Source: Metabacillus lacus
Lineage (GTDB): Bacteria; Bacillota; Bacilli; Bacillales; Bacillaceae
Assembly: GCF_009674805.1 (NCBI RefSeq)
Contig: NZ_WKKI01000011.1
Coordinates: forward strand, 16,944 to 80,943
DNA length: 64,000 bases
Direction of reading: 5' to 3'
The position numbers and the translations under genes were made by a program. Positions 33,926 to 42,921 of the stretch are shown here, piece by piece. How positions within the stretch are numbered: position 1 is the stretch's first letter; each line of letters opens with the position of its first letter. The notes beneath the pieces were generated by a model. The model did not search any database. It had not been told where the DNA came from and saw only the letters and a program-made list of their open reading frames with translations.

Positions 33926-34399
33926 TTGAAAAAGGTGTTTATCCTTCTAATAGCCTTCATACTTACAGGATGCAGTAATCAACCTACGTTAACTGAAAAT
34001 GGAGAAATAGCAGACTCATATCTACAGAAATTGGGTTATGAAGTTGTATCTTATGAGGGTGAAAGCATGATTATTTTCACAAAACCTCGCTTAACAGACA
34101 TGCCAGATGAACAAATTTGGGGAGTTCAATACACAGAACCTGATGAATATCTTGATAAAGAAATACTATTGGAGAAATTTCTGATAAAAAATCATCCATT
34201 AGATGATCAATTTGATATGGGCAAAACAAATGCAACTGTCATGACGTTGAACGGGGAAGTTATTGGTGGATGGTCTTTCCCTCACTCTAAGGAACCTTTA
34301 GTTGGAGCTCCTTATTCAATTGACGGAAAAACAATAGAGGAAATTCATGGTGACTGGCAGAAATGGAACAATGAGTGGAAGAGCAAATATAAGAAGTAG
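33926..34399 (+). CDS. Lipoprotein of unknown function
   Basis: A 157-residue lipoprotein with lipobox LTGC (Cys16) after a short hydrophobic signal VFILLIAFIL. The mature part is acidic, with IFTKPRLTDMP and VIGGWSFPHSKEPLVGAPYS, and no domain I recognise. An ATG at 33908 is in frame, but it lies before AGGGGAGAGG; the TTG at 33926 has correct spacing and gives a normal signal peptide, so I chose it. A terminator follows. Confidence 0.75.
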   Translation: MKKVFILLIAFILTGCSNQPTLTENGEIADSYLQKLGYEVVSYEGESMIIFTKPRLTDMPDEQIWGVQYTEPDEYLDKEILLEKFLIKNHPLDDQFDMGKTNATVMTLNGEVIGGWSFPHSKEPLVGAPYSIDGKTIEEIHGDWQKWNNEWKSKYKK

Positions 34400-34410
34400 A
34401 CACGTGATGA

Positions 34411-34441
34411 AAAAACGCTTGGACATCTCCAAGCGTTTCTA
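34411..34441 (+). terminator. Terminator of the lipoprotein gene
   Basis: AAACGCTTGGA and TCCAAGCGTTT arms around CATC, then T-rich. Confidence 0.8.
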
Positions 34442-34476
34442 TTTAAAAGTGTTATGATAAGCCAAGGTCATTCTCC

Positions 34477-35703
34477 TTAATAATTTACATTTTCATTTTC
34501 CAAAGAAATACCTTTTTTATAGTGTTGAAGGTTAATTAATCCGAATAAAGATGAAAATATCAATAAACATCCAGATAGAATATAAACAAGACGAACTCCT
34601 ATCAAATCCGTTAAAGCTCCTATTCCAATAATAGAGGCGATAAAAATAAGTTGAACTAAGGTAGATCTTGCTGAAAGTATTTTCATTAAAGTCCCTTCAT
34701 CTGCACTATTTTGAAACATTGTTTCTTGTGCTAAATCTCTCATTTGATAAGACGGCCCCATTAATAACACTAAAAACAAAGCAATAAAAGGCTCAGAAAC
34801 AAAACCATAAACAAAGGTTAAAATCCCAAAAGCTGCGGAACCAAACAACATAAAACTTGTTAAACGTCCCTTTAACATTTTTGAAAAACGATACACTAAA
34901 AATCCACCAAGAATAGTTCCCAGATAGTAGCCGCCATTGATATAACCCCACCAGGTTTCACCTTTCCCGAGTGCATCTTGAACATAAGTTAGTGTTACAG
35001 CTCCTATCCATATACTTCCAACCCAAGCCTCCATTAAATCCATTATAATAATGATTCTGAGTCCTTTATGTTTGAAGATATATTTCCAACCAATTGCTAT
35101 GCGAGTGATTATCCCTTCTTGTAATTGAACTTTTGAAGACATATTAGCTTTTACCAATGATAAAGAGAGTATAGATATTATAGTTAAGCAAATTGTAATG
35201 AAAAGAGTATTTTGTTTGCCAAGAAAAGCTAAAAGTACCCCTCCAAAGGTCCAACCAGCAAATAAAAATGTTTGGTCCACGCTTGATATAAGGCTATTCG
35301 CTTTCACTCTATGACTTTTTGGAACAATAGACTTAACTATTGATGATTTCACAGGAGAAAAAAAACCATTAAAAAAAGATATAAACCCTAACAAAAAGAA
35401 AATGATCATTACGTTTATCGTATTGATTACTTGAAGAAACAATCCAAATAATACACAAAGCAGTATCAATTGGCTCATTTGAGAATACATTAGCAATTTA
35501 GATGGTTTAAATTTATCTGAAATTGCAGGTAGAAATATAGTGCTTATAATCCGAGAAACAACACTAACCAATGTAACCGTTGCAGCTAATGTCGTTGAAC
35601 CAGTCATTTCATATAGATGTAAAACAACGACCATTGTATATATTGCAAAGCCAAGGTTAGTTGTAGTCTGACTGACTAACAAAGCAAAGAAAGAGCGATT
35701 CAC
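34477..35703 (-). CDS. MFS transporter (macrolide-efflux MefA/LmrP-like group)
   Basis: A 408-residue major facilitator with about 12 helices, starting at GTG behind GAGAGGAGG. Sequence marks of the MFS_3 group: TTNLGFAIYTMVVVLHLYEMTGS, the loop FLPAISDKFKPSKLLMYSQ and FFSPVKSSIVKSIVPKSHRVKANSLISSVDQ. Members export macrolides and other drugs or have unknown cargo. It is divergent from the PadR gene 205 bp away, whose operator-like repeats lie between them, so the same regulator might control both (inference). Confidence 0.85.
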   Translation of the reverse strand: MNRSFFALLVSQTTTNLGFAIYTMVVVLHLYEMTGSTTLAATVTLVSVVSRIISTIFLPAISDKFKPSKLLMYSQMSQLILLCVLFGLFLQVINTINVMIIFFLLGFISFFNGFFSPVKSSIVKSIVPKSHRVKANSLISSVDQTFLFAGWTFGGVLLAFLGKQNTLFITICLTIISILSLSLVKANMSSKVQLQEGIITRIAIGWKYIFKHKGLRIIIIMDLMEAWVGSIWIGAVTLTYVQDALGKGETWWGYINGGYYLGTILGGFLVYRFSKMLKGRLTSFMLFGSAAFGILTFVYGFVSEPFIALFLVLLMGPSYQMRDLAQETMFQNSADEGTLMKILSARSTLVQLIFIASIIGIGALTDLIGVRLVYILSGCLLIFSSLFGLINLQHYKKGISLENENVNY

Positions 35704-35794
35704 TTCAGTCCTCCTCTCACAAATTTTTGCAATATGCAGGGATTATACCACAATGTGTAAAATTAAGAGGTGGTATATTGCAACATTACAAAAT

Positions 35795-35876
35795 AATACC
35801 TTGCATTATTAAGTATAATATCTTATAGTAAAGCCATGTTATTTTTTTACAACAATACCTTGCATTATAGAGTATA
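35795..35876. promoter_or_regulatory. Two direct repeats, possible PadR operators
   Basis: AATACCTTGCATTATTAAGTATA (35795-35817) and AATACCTTGCATTATAGAGTATA (35854-35876) match at 21 of 23 positions, 59 bp apart, upstream of padR. A further related TTGCAA-type word lies at 35778. PadR proteins bind near-palindromic AT-rich sites in their own promoter; assignment is by position. Confidence 0.55.
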
Positions 35877-35907
35877 TAAGATTCATTTCTAAAAGGGAGG
35901 TTTTAAG

Positions 35908-36249
35908 ATGGAAATAAATAAAGAGGTATTAAAAGGGCATATTGATACGTTAATACTTTCCCTGTTACATAAAAGAGCCATGTATGGATATGAGTTAGCG
36001 AAATTAGTTAGAGAGAAAAGTGAAAATCAATTTGAGTTAAAGGAAGGTACACTTTATCTCTCCTTAAAGAGACTGGAGAAAAATAAATGGATCTCCTCTT
36101 ACTGGGGTGACGAACAAGGACCAGGTGGAAGACGGAAATATTACAATCTGACACCATTGGGTGAAGAAGGTTATGAAGAAAAACGAAAAGAATGGGAATT
36201 CGTAAAAAAAATAATGGATTCATTTCTTGAAAGGGGAGAGAAACAATGA
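35908..36249 (+). CDS. PadR family transcriptional regulator
   Basis: A 113-residue winged-helix repressor. Seen: LKGHIDTLILSLLHKRAMYGYELAKLVREKS (recognition region), EGTLYLSLKRLEKNKWISSYW and GPGGRRKYYNLTPLGEEGY (the wing), then a C-terminal dimerisation helix. PadR proteins of this size usually repress an adjacent ABC exporter. It is the first gene of a five-gene operon and overlaps the next by 4 bp (ATGA). Ribosome site AGGGAGG. Confidence 0.93.
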   Translation: MEINKEVLKGHIDTLILSLLHKRAMYGYELAKLVREKSENQFELKEGTLYLSLKRLEKNKWISSYWGDEQGPGGRRKYYNLTPLGEEGYEEKRKEWEFVKKIMDSFLERGEKQ

Positions 36250-36965
36250 AACAAATTGAAGAATATGTAAACAAAGTCTATCAAAACGTCAAAGGCAATA
36301 ATAAAGAAGTCCAAGAATTAAAGTTAGAAATGAAGAACCACTTACTTGAAGCCGTTCACGAATTGAAATTAGAGGGGAAATCTGAAGAGGAAGCAATCGC
36401 AATCGCAATCGAACGTTTTGGTAAAGAAAATGAATTACGGTCTATTATCAGCCAATTATTTCAAACGCAAAAAACATTCGGCAAAAAACTCCTTTTTACA
36501 GGTTTAGGTATTCTTCTCATTTCAACAATCATTTTTGGATTTACTATAAAAATTGGTGACGATCATGTTAGTGAACAATCAATCATTGCTTATGAAATAG
36601 CTGACATAGTTTCAAACAGTGCAGAAATAGCAAACTCTAAAGAAAAAGAAATTGAAGCTCTTGTACAAGATACGAATTATATTGCTAAAGTAAGTGCTTA
36701 TAAAGCAAACAATTTGAATCGAGCAAATAATTCCGAACCTGTATATGAATATGAAAGAGAAATTAGTTTTCCTTCAACCTTTTTCTTAAACAATTACTCT
36801 TATGGTACTGGAGAGAGCTTCGTAAAACTTGAAGTAGTGGAGTACCGTACTTTTGCCATCATTTTTTTATTTGTAGGTTTTGCTAGCTTTGGATTGTTAT
36901 TTATTATCTGGACAATTATTAATGCTTACCATAAAAGAAAAAGAAAGATAAATATTATCTTTTAA
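36246..36965 (+). CDS. Membrane protein with HAAS/permease-prefix domain (DUF1700-like)
   Basis: A 239-residue protein. Residues 1-75 form the helical HAAS-type module commonly paired with PadR regulators (YVNKVYQNVKGNNKEVQELKLEMKNHLLEA..EEAIAIAIERFG). A membrane helix follows (LLFTGLGILLISTIIFGFTI, about 81-100), then an extracytoplasmic loop of about 100 residues and a second helix near 205-227 with a basic tail. The PadR/HAAS pair is a known sensing module; the ligand is unknown. Confidence 0.82.
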   Translation: MKQIEEYVNKVYQNVKGNNKEVQELKLEMKNHLLEAVHELKLEGKSEEEAIAIAIERFGKENELRSIISQLFQTQKTFGKKLLFTGLGILLISTIIFGFTIKIGDDHVSEQSIIAYEIADIVSNSAEIANSKEKEIEALVQDTNYIAKVSAYKANNLNRANNSEPVYEYEREISFPSTFFLNNYSYGTGESFVKLEVVEYRTFAIIFLFVGFASFGLLFIIWTIINAYHKRKRKINIIF

Positions 36966-36991
36966 CAAGATTATTAAGGAGAGGAAATGAG

Positions 36992-37780
36992 ATGAAACAG
37001 TTATTAAGCGTTGAGTGGAAGAAAGCATTGACATTAAACAGAATTCTGATGTGTTTAGCAATTATATTTATTCCAACAACTGTGCAATTTCTCTATGTGA
37101 AAACTGGGTATCAATTTTATCGTCCTGTCGAAGTGCATACAGAAATGATAGGAGGTATCATTGCTCTTCTATTTCCAATTCTGTTCATTATTATCTATTC
37201 AAATAGTTATGCAAGTGAAATAAAAGATAACTTCATCACGTATATGAAGTCTCGAACAAAGTTGTCAAACTATCTATTAGCCAAAGGAATTGTCAATGCG
37301 GTATTAACATTTGCGGTGGCTTTTTCCATGGTCTTTGTATCATTTGTACTCATTGTATATATTGAACCGTTATTAAATATCGTCGTTTATGAGACAAGAG
37401 ATATTAGACACGTATCGGTTGGTACGTTTGAGATTTTTCTATCGTACGGTACCTTAACGTATGGTCTTGTTTATTCTTTTTGGGTGGCAGTAAATGCGGT
37501 CCTTTATAGTACAGCTTCATATGTTCTAACAATCATAATTAAAAATAATTTTCTAGCTCTTTCATTGCCTTTCCTATGGTACTTTGTTGTAAATTATGCA
37601 ATCGCCATTTTGGGCTTTCCTCAATTTTCAATGTCCAGCACAGCATTCCCATTTAACATTACACAACAACCTATTTGGACGATATTTGTTCCCTTTACTA
37701 CTAATATAATGATTCTATTCTCATTAATCTTTTATGTAAAAACCCATTTTCAAGAAAAGGTTTTTGAACATGCTAGTTAA
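36992..37780 (+). CDS. ABC-2 type transporter permease
   Basis: A 262-residue integral membrane protein with six predicted helices (for example MVFVSFVLIVYI and LALSLPFLWYFVVNYAIAILGF) and an N-terminal amphipathic start KQLLSVEWKKALTLNRIL. With the next gene and the ATPase downstream it should form one exporter. Ribosome site GGAGAGG; its 3' end overlaps the next start by 11 bp. Cargo unknown. Confidence 0.8.
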   Translation: MKQLLSVEWKKALTLNRILMCLAIIFIPTTVQFLYVKTGYQFYRPVEVHTEMIGGIIALLFPILFIIIYSNSYASEIKDNFITYMKSRTKLSNYLLAKGIVNAVLTFAVAFSMVFVSFVLIVYIEPLLNIVVYETRDIRHVSVGTFEIFLSYGTLTYGLVYSFWVAVNAVLYSTASYVLTIIIKNNFLALSLPFLWYFVVNYAIAILGFPQFSMSSTAFPFNITQQPIWTIFVPFTTNIMILFSLIFYVKTHFQEKVFEHAS

Positions 37781-39272
37781 TTGGAAAAAACCACTTTCGG
37801 TGTATTGGTTGATCTTTGTGCCTATCATTTCTCTTTATATTTTTAGCGAACGGAACTCCATCTTGCTTAAAGCAGAAACCGAAGATGCTACCCTGAATTT
37901 TTGGGATGTTATCTTAGTGAGTGTAAATGACCTATATTTGATTGTTTATCTTATGTTTCCTATTTTCTTATTAAAAACAGGACATCAATTGGCAAACTCG
38001 TTTGAATATACACAATTAGTACGATGGGGTTCTTATAAAAGATGGATCATTCAAAATTTGAAGGTTTTTTCTCTATTTAATGTTTGCCTGTTACTTCTCT
38101 GGAACTTATGCAGTTTAGTAGTATCTTTCGGACTACCTTTCACTTTGCAATGGAGTGAATTTGGGCAGCTAAATTTAGACGGAAATGAAATTCTTTATAC
38201 TTTAAGTAGCAATTTTTCACAACCATTATATGCCTTGATATTGCAGTTTCTATTATTCTTCTTGGCAATGCATACAATTCAACTTGTTTTATCCATCTTA
38301 TATGTCTTAACGAAAAGTAAACGTGCTATTTACACTTGTCTATCTTTTTTGTATGTAATGTCCATTTTGTCTTTTAAAGTTATCCCAGTAACTTATAAAT
38401 GGCTCCTACTGCCTAACTATTTAAGTTTATTTCATGGAGTAGAAAGTTTCAGTAGCACTTGGGCTTCATTTTTAGTGTTAATCCTCCTGCTTGGAATAGC
38501 CTTAATCAGCTTACAATTTATCGGGAGAGATTTTCGGCTTTTGAAAGAAAATTTTATTGAAGTAGCTCCTATAGGTATATTTATCGGACTAATTCTCCTG
38601 GGTATCGTATTCCAGGCTATGAAATATTCAGATGCTAATCTCACGGCAATGGATTTATGGCTGCTTGCATTTTTTGGAACTACTCATGAGGCGTTTCAAA
38701 TTCTTTCTCTCAGTTTTTATGTAATCGTATTCATTGGATTTGTTTACTTTGTGCAGCTCTTCCTGCAAAAACAACTTATGGAGTTGAGCCATTACTCCAT
38801 CATTCGCTATGAATCTTTAGTCAAATGGTTCTGGGGATGGTTTTCTGCTATTCTCCGAAATACCATAGTATTTCTGCTTTTACTTACTGTTTCTACTTTA
38901 ATTATTTCGGTTGGTTTTGGCTTTTCACTTTCTTTGAATTCACGCTTACTTCCAGATGTTTCTGCGTTTATATTTAGTTATCAGTTTTTTATAAATGGAT
39001 TTTTGCAAATTACGTTTTATGTATTACTGATTGTTCTAATTTCATGGATAACAAAAGATGTGTTAAAAAGTTTTGTCACCCTGCTAATATTCATTGTGTT
39101 TATGTTTCCAGGAATCAATTTTGATTACCTGATACCAATCGGCTTAAACAGTATGGGGCAATTATTCATAAATCCAACCCCCTATACACATTCAATTGTT
39201 TTAGTGATATCTGTTCTTGCTGAACTAACAATTCTAGTCTATTTATTAAGACGAAAAGATTTTATTCTATGA
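37770..39272 (+). CDS. Large ABC transporter permease-like membrane protein
   Basis: A 500-residue protein with roughly 12 membrane helices and no recognised soluble domain. Its N-terminal WKKPLSVYWLIFVPIISLYIF resembles the start of ABC-2 permeases, and its size suggests a doubled permease. ATG at 37770 lies inside the 3' end of the previous gene; a TTG two codons before is possible. It ends 15 bp before the ATPase start, so the operon is padR-haas-permease-permease-ATPase. Confidence 0.75.
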   Translation: MLVNWKKPLSVYWLIFVPIISLYIFSERNSILLKAETEDATLNFWDVILVSVNDLYLIVYLMFPIFLLKTGHQLANSFEYTQLVRWGSYKRWIIQNLKVFSLFNVCLLLLWNLCSLVVSFGLPFTLQWSEFGQLNLDGNEILYTLSSNFSQPLYALILQFLLFFLAMHTIQLVLSILYVLTKSKRAIYTCLSFLYVMSILSFKVIPVTYKWLLLPNYLSLFHGVESFSSTWASFLVLILLLGIALISLQFIGRDFRLLKENFIEVAPIGIFIGLILLGIVFQAMKYSDANLTAMDLWLLAFFGTTHEAFQILSLSFYVIVFIGFVYFVQLFLQKQLMELSHYSIIRYESLVKWFWGWFSAILRNTIVFLLLLTVSTLIISVGFGFSLSLNSRLLPDVSAFIFSYQFFINGFLQITFYVLLIVLISWITKDVLKSFVTLLIFIVFMFPGINFDYLIPIGLNSMGQLFINPTPYTHSIVLVISVLAELTILVYLLRRKDFIL

Positions 39273-39287
39273 AAAGGAAGTGGTTTT

Positions 39288-39926
39288 ATGTCTCTAATTG
39301 AATTGAAACAAGTAAGTAAATCGTATAAAGGGTTGGTTCTTTTTGAAAATACGAACCTTTCAGTCGAAGAGGGAAAAATTTATGGACTAATTGGTCCTAA
39401 TGGTTCAGGAAAATCGGTTTTATTTAAAATGATGTGCGGCTTTATATTTCCTGACCAGGGAAGCGTAACCGTCAGAGGGGAAGAACTCGGAAAGAAAAAT
39501 CGGTTCCCGCAAAATTTTGGTGTAATCATTGATCGTCCAGGCTATTTAGGAAATAAAACTGGATTTGAGAACTTAAAATATTTAGCGATGATTCAAGATA
39601 AGATTTCGGACGAACAGATAAAAGAAACCATGATGAAGGTTGGGCTGCAACCAACAGCCAAACAAAAAGTGAAGAACTATTCTCTTGGCATGAAACAAAA
39701 ATTAGCTCTCGCCCAAGCTATTATGGAAGATCAAGAAGTTCTTTTATTAGATGAACCGTTTAATGCTCTTGATATTGACAGTGTTGAAAATATACGGGAG
39801 CTATTACTATCCTTGAAAAAAGAAGGAAAGACAATTGTTCTAACCAGTCATAACCAAGAGGACATCGATATTCTGAGTGACCATATTTTTAGAGTAAGGA
39901 ATTACGCTTTAGAACAGTTAAAGTAA
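39288..39926 (+). CDS. ABC transporter ATP-binding protein
   Basis: A 212-residue nucleotide-binding domain. Seen: Walker A GLIGPNGSGKS ending at 43, Q-loop region FGVIIDRPGYLG, signature YSLGMKQKLALAQ at 131-143, Walker B VLLLDEPFNALD at 151-162 and switch His in LTSHNQED. LGMKQ instead of LSGGQ is usual in ABC-2 exporters of this kind. Last gene of the PadR operon; a terminator follows. Confidence 0.93.
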   Translation: MSLIELKQVSKSYKGLVLFENTNLSVEEGKIYGLIGPNGSGKSVLFKMMCGFIFPDQGSVTVRGEELGKKNRFPQNFGVIIDRPGYLGNKTGFENLKYLAMIQDKISDEQIKETMMKVGLQPTAKQKVKNYSLGMKQKLALAQAIMEDQEVLLLDEPFNALDIDSVENIRELLLSLKKEGKTIVLTSHNQEDIDILSDHIFRVRNYALEQLK

Positions 39927-39946
39927 GTAGATTATTAGTTTTTCTT

Positions 39947-39974
39947 AAAACATGGCATTTGCCATGCTTTTTTA
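39947..39974 (+). terminator. Terminator of the PadR-ABC operon
   Basis: CATGGC and GCCATG arms preceded by A and followed by six T. Confidence 0.75.
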
Positions 39975-40039
39975 ATTCCTACTTAAATACATCTTTTCAC
40001 ACATAATAATCTTTATCCCTACTCTTCCTCCTTATGCTC

Positions 40040-40425
40040 ATGCACTTTATTCACCTCTTAGAAAAGAAACAAGTTGTCCCTCTTCTTCCCCACTTTTTCT
40101 CAAACTTGTACCAACTTTTCATGGTCTTTGACATGAGAAACTTTGTCCAAACATCCTGTATTTCTCCTGCTTTTTTCTCCCATTTTTCTCCTGCCTCTCT
40201 GGTTTTCCTCCTACTTTTTCTCCTGCTTTTCTTTTCCATTTATCTCATGCTCTTTCCTGCCTTAAACCTTGATTTATCAGGCTTTTGTTCAAGCATTTTT
40301 ATTCATTCTGGCTGGCACGTTTCAACACTCCTTCTCCCGCTTTTCTTCATGTAAAAAAGACCGAGGGGCTACCAGGCTATCACCTAATTTTCCTCCAGTC
40401 TTGACCAATCTTCTTTATTAAAGAA
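40040..40425 (-). repeat. Terminator plus purine-tract element, copy 1
   Basis: Read on the minus strand: TCAAGACTGGAGG, a centre of about 30 bases, CCTCGGTCTTTTTT, then about 300 bases strongly purine rich with repeated GCAGGAGAAAAA words. It serves as terminator of the GTPase gene (stop at 40466) but the purine tract is not explained by that. No gene is credible in it. Copy 2 lies upstream of the same gene. Confidence 0.65.
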
Positions 40426-40465
40426 CATGGTTTAAACCCAAAAGTTTTTTAGTTATAATCTATCA

Positions 40466-41719
40466 CTATTTTTCATTTTCATTTTCTTTTTTATTGTCTT
40501 CATATACTTTATTGTATGTCTTTTTAACATTATCCATTGAGTTCCCGTCAATAAAGTATGCAATAGCTGCTTCGCATAAAGCATAAGTACCTGCTGATGC
40601 TATAGCCCCCGAAATCACATTTCCCGCAACAGGTATAATCTTGAGTAACTGTCTTGCTACCTGTCTTAGTATAAAACCAGCGGCCACATTTAACCCTAAA
40701 GCTCCCAAAAATTCAACAACGCCTTTTTTATCAATCTTCTTACCACCAATTAAAGCGATAGAAGTAACCATTGCCATTTGCAATCCAGTTACTATGGGTA
40801 AATCAGCAAGAGGAATTGGACTCGCACCGATCGCACCTGTTACACCTGCCACACTTTTACCTATTCTTCTTGCTATTTTTTTCTGAACAGATTTAACCTT
40901 AGACAATTTTGCAAGTATCATTTGAGCCTCATTTGGCAACTGCTCAATAAGATAATCTAATAAAGAATCAACATTCCATCTTATGTCATATACTATTTGA
41001 TTATCTTCAAATTCAACATAACAAGAAATAGGTATTACTGTAACAGGATTTGAAACCGCATCACGTAACTTTACAGATAAGACTTCCATTGCATCAATTA
41101 TATTCTTTTGTTTTACTGGATGGTCAAACGGTGGTTTATCTGACGATTTCGGACTCAGTTCATCTACTTGTGTCACTACCCCAATAATTGGCACATCATA
41201 ATCATGTTCTATTTGGATTGTCTTTTTCAATTCTATAAGTTGAGCCATATCCTCATCTATTCTTGAACTGACTTCCTTGGCTTTACTTAAAAACAAAATT
41301 GCATCGGGGCATTTTTCCTTTATTGATGCTTGTACCTCTTCAATGGCAGAAACCTCTGAAATATCCTCTTCTGGTTTATCAGCTTCTCCTAAGCCTCTTG
41401 TATCAAGTATTTCAAGATCACCTGAGTCAGATTGGTAAGTGTGCCATTTGCCCATACCGGTTCTTGCTTTTACATCACCAATTTCCGCTCTCATTTCACT
41501 AAAAATAGCATTAATCAAACTGGACTTTCCTGCACCTCTTCTTCCTACTATAGCAATTCGTGCAGGTCTGGCATCTAAAGTAAACGCTTTTAATGTTTCA
41601 AGTTCTTCTCTCATATTCTTTTTTATTTTTTCAGGTAACTTCGATTCTATTAAAGCATCATAAATTGATTTTAATAAATCCTCTATTTGTTCATAGTTAA
41701 ATTCCTCATTGCTGCTCAT
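40466..41719 (-). CDS. Dynamin/Era-like GTPase with C-terminal DUF697-type membrane domain
   Basis: A 417-residue protein. Seen: N-terminal helical part, GTPase motifs G1 GRRGAGKSSLIN at 59-70, G3 LDTRGLG at 105-111 and G4 TQVD at 183-186, then a C-terminal hydrophobic region (ASPIPLADLPIVTGLQMAMVTSIALIGG, LNVAAGFILRQVARQLLKIIPVAGNVISGAIASAGTYAL split by short polar turns) like the DUF697 domain of YcjF/YfjP proteins. It probably associates with the membrane. The tail is highly charged. Function unknown; flanked by two related repeat elements, isolated from other genes. Confidence 0.82.
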   Translation of the reverse strand: MSSNEEFNYEQIEDLLKSIYDALIESKLPEKIKKNMREELETLKAFTLDARPARIAIVGRRGAGKSSLINAIFSEMRAEIGDVKARTGMGKWHTYQSDSGDLEILDTRGLGEADKPEEDISEVSAIEEVQASIKEKCPDAILFLSKAKEVSSRIDEDMAQLIELKKTIQIEHDYDVPIIGVVTQVDELSPKSSDKPPFDHPVKQKNIIDAMEVLSVKLRDAVSNPVTVIPISCYVEFEDNQIVYDIRWNVDSLLDYLIEQLPNEAQMILAKLSKVKSVQKKIARRIGKSVAGVTGAIGASPIPLADLPIVTGLQMAMVTSIALIGGKKIDKKGVVEFLGALGLNVAAGFILRQVARQLLKIIPVAGNVISGAIASAGTYALCEAAIAYFIDGNSMDNVKKTYNKVYEDNKKENENEK

Positions 41720-41819
41720 ATACTATCCCCCAAAACATATATTACATATGTCTTATTATAGCAAAACCAACCCGATATTAGAAGATTTTGTAAATTCACA
41801 CTATATAACTTGCTTAGCA

Positions 41820-41942
41820 TCTACTTTCTCACAATTATTTCTTCTTTTCCCTGTTTCTCTCCTTTTCACCCTTTCTTTTTCAAGCAAAAAAGACTGAAGA
41901 TCATCTGAATCAGATCAGGAAACCTTCAGTCTTGAATGTTAT
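41820..41942 (-). repeat. Terminator plus purine-tract element, copy 2
   Basis: Minus strand: TCAAGACTGAAGG, a centre, CCTGA..TTCAGTCTTTTTT and then GAAAAAGAAAGGGTGAAAAGG-like purine sequence. Same order and orientation as copy 1; it lies between the ABC-ECF operon end and the GTPase start. It can act as the operon terminator. The remaining 41943-42183 holds several TTGTTTAA words and an ACACCGT/ACGGTGT dyad (42047-42074) but no gene. Confidence 0.6.
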
Positions 41943-42183
41943 ATTTATTTAAATCGTATTTTTGTTTAAGAAACTGTAATTTTTGTTTGAGACAACCTGT
42001 TAAATGAGAATAAAGTTGTTTAATTTTGAAGCTGCAAATACGCATTACACCGTCCACAAGTGTAAACGGTGTAAAAATAATGTTGTTTAATTCTTTAATT
42101 TTACCTATCTTAACCATTGAAAAAGAAACAATAAAGTTGTTTAAAATGAGTGGAAATTGTAAATCTTGATTTAAAACCGAAGA

Positions 42184-42921
42184 TTAATTATACGGATTAT
42201 TATTTCTCTTTAATATTACCAATATTTTCTCAATTTCATCTGCCCCCCCATAAAAACACAATTTTCCTTCTTCTATATATAATACGCTGACATTGTCGGA
42301 TTGCTCAATTTCCTCAAGTAAATGTGTGCTAATTATAATGACACTATGAAAAGAGAGCCTTTGTATGATCCGTTTAAAAAATGACTTTTCTTTAGAGTCT
42401 AAGCCTTCAAATGGTTCATCCAGAATACAAATTCGTGGCTGGTTAATAAGTGCCTGAATCAAACCTACTTTTTGTCGTTGCCCTCCCGAAAGGGTTCGGA
42501 GCTTTCTTCTCTTAAGTTCAAATAAATTAGTGTCCTTTAACCATTTATCTAATAAAGGTTTAACAAGCGTGTGAGGAATCCCTTTATGAAAGGCCATATA
42601 CTTTAAGTATCTTTCAATTGTCATTTCCGCATGGCCAGTAAAGTGCTGTGGCATGAAACCGATCATTTCTCTTATATCCTCATCGTTTAGCTCTTTAAGA
42701 GACACTCCTAATCTTTTTTCATATATTAAATTTGTATAGAATATCTCACCTTTATTTGGATGTACAGCTGTAGCAATAAGTTTTAAAATTGAGCTTTTTC
42801 CTGCCCCATTTTTTCCGACCATATAGGTGATTCCTGTTGAAAACGAACATGTAATATTGTTTATGAGTTTGGTATTACCCTCCATGTATTCCACATTATT
42901 CAACGAAATCCTCAGGCTCAT
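42184..42921 (-). CDS. ABC transporter ATP-binding protein (last gene of ECF-ABC operon)
   Basis: A 245-residue nucleotide-binding domain. Seen: Walker A MVGKNGAGKSS at 34-44, IGFMPQHF (Q-loop), signature TLSGGQRQKVGL at 143-154, Walker B ICILDEPFEGLD at 164-175 and ISTHLLEE switch. It overlaps the preceding permease gene by 4 bp. It probably powers the permease/anti-sigma-like protein encoded just before it. Confidence 0.93.
   Translation of the reverse strand: MSLRISLNNVEYMEGNTKLINNITCSFSTGITYMVGKNGAGKSSILKLIATAVHPNKGEIFYTNLIYEKRLGVSLKELNDEDIREMIGFMPQHFTGHAEMTIERYLKYMAFHKGIPHTLVKPLLDKWLKDTNLFELKRRKLRTLSGGQRQKVGLIQALINQPRICILDEPFEGLDSKEKSFFKRIIQRLSFHSVIIISTHLLEEIEQSDNVSVLYIEEGKLCFYGGADEIEKILVILKRNNNPYN

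Noticed and set aside
40034..40354. 106-codon plus-strand frame rich in Phe, Leu and Ser
   Set aside because: It is the complement of a purine-tract repeat and lacks a ribosome site; no protein-like pattern.
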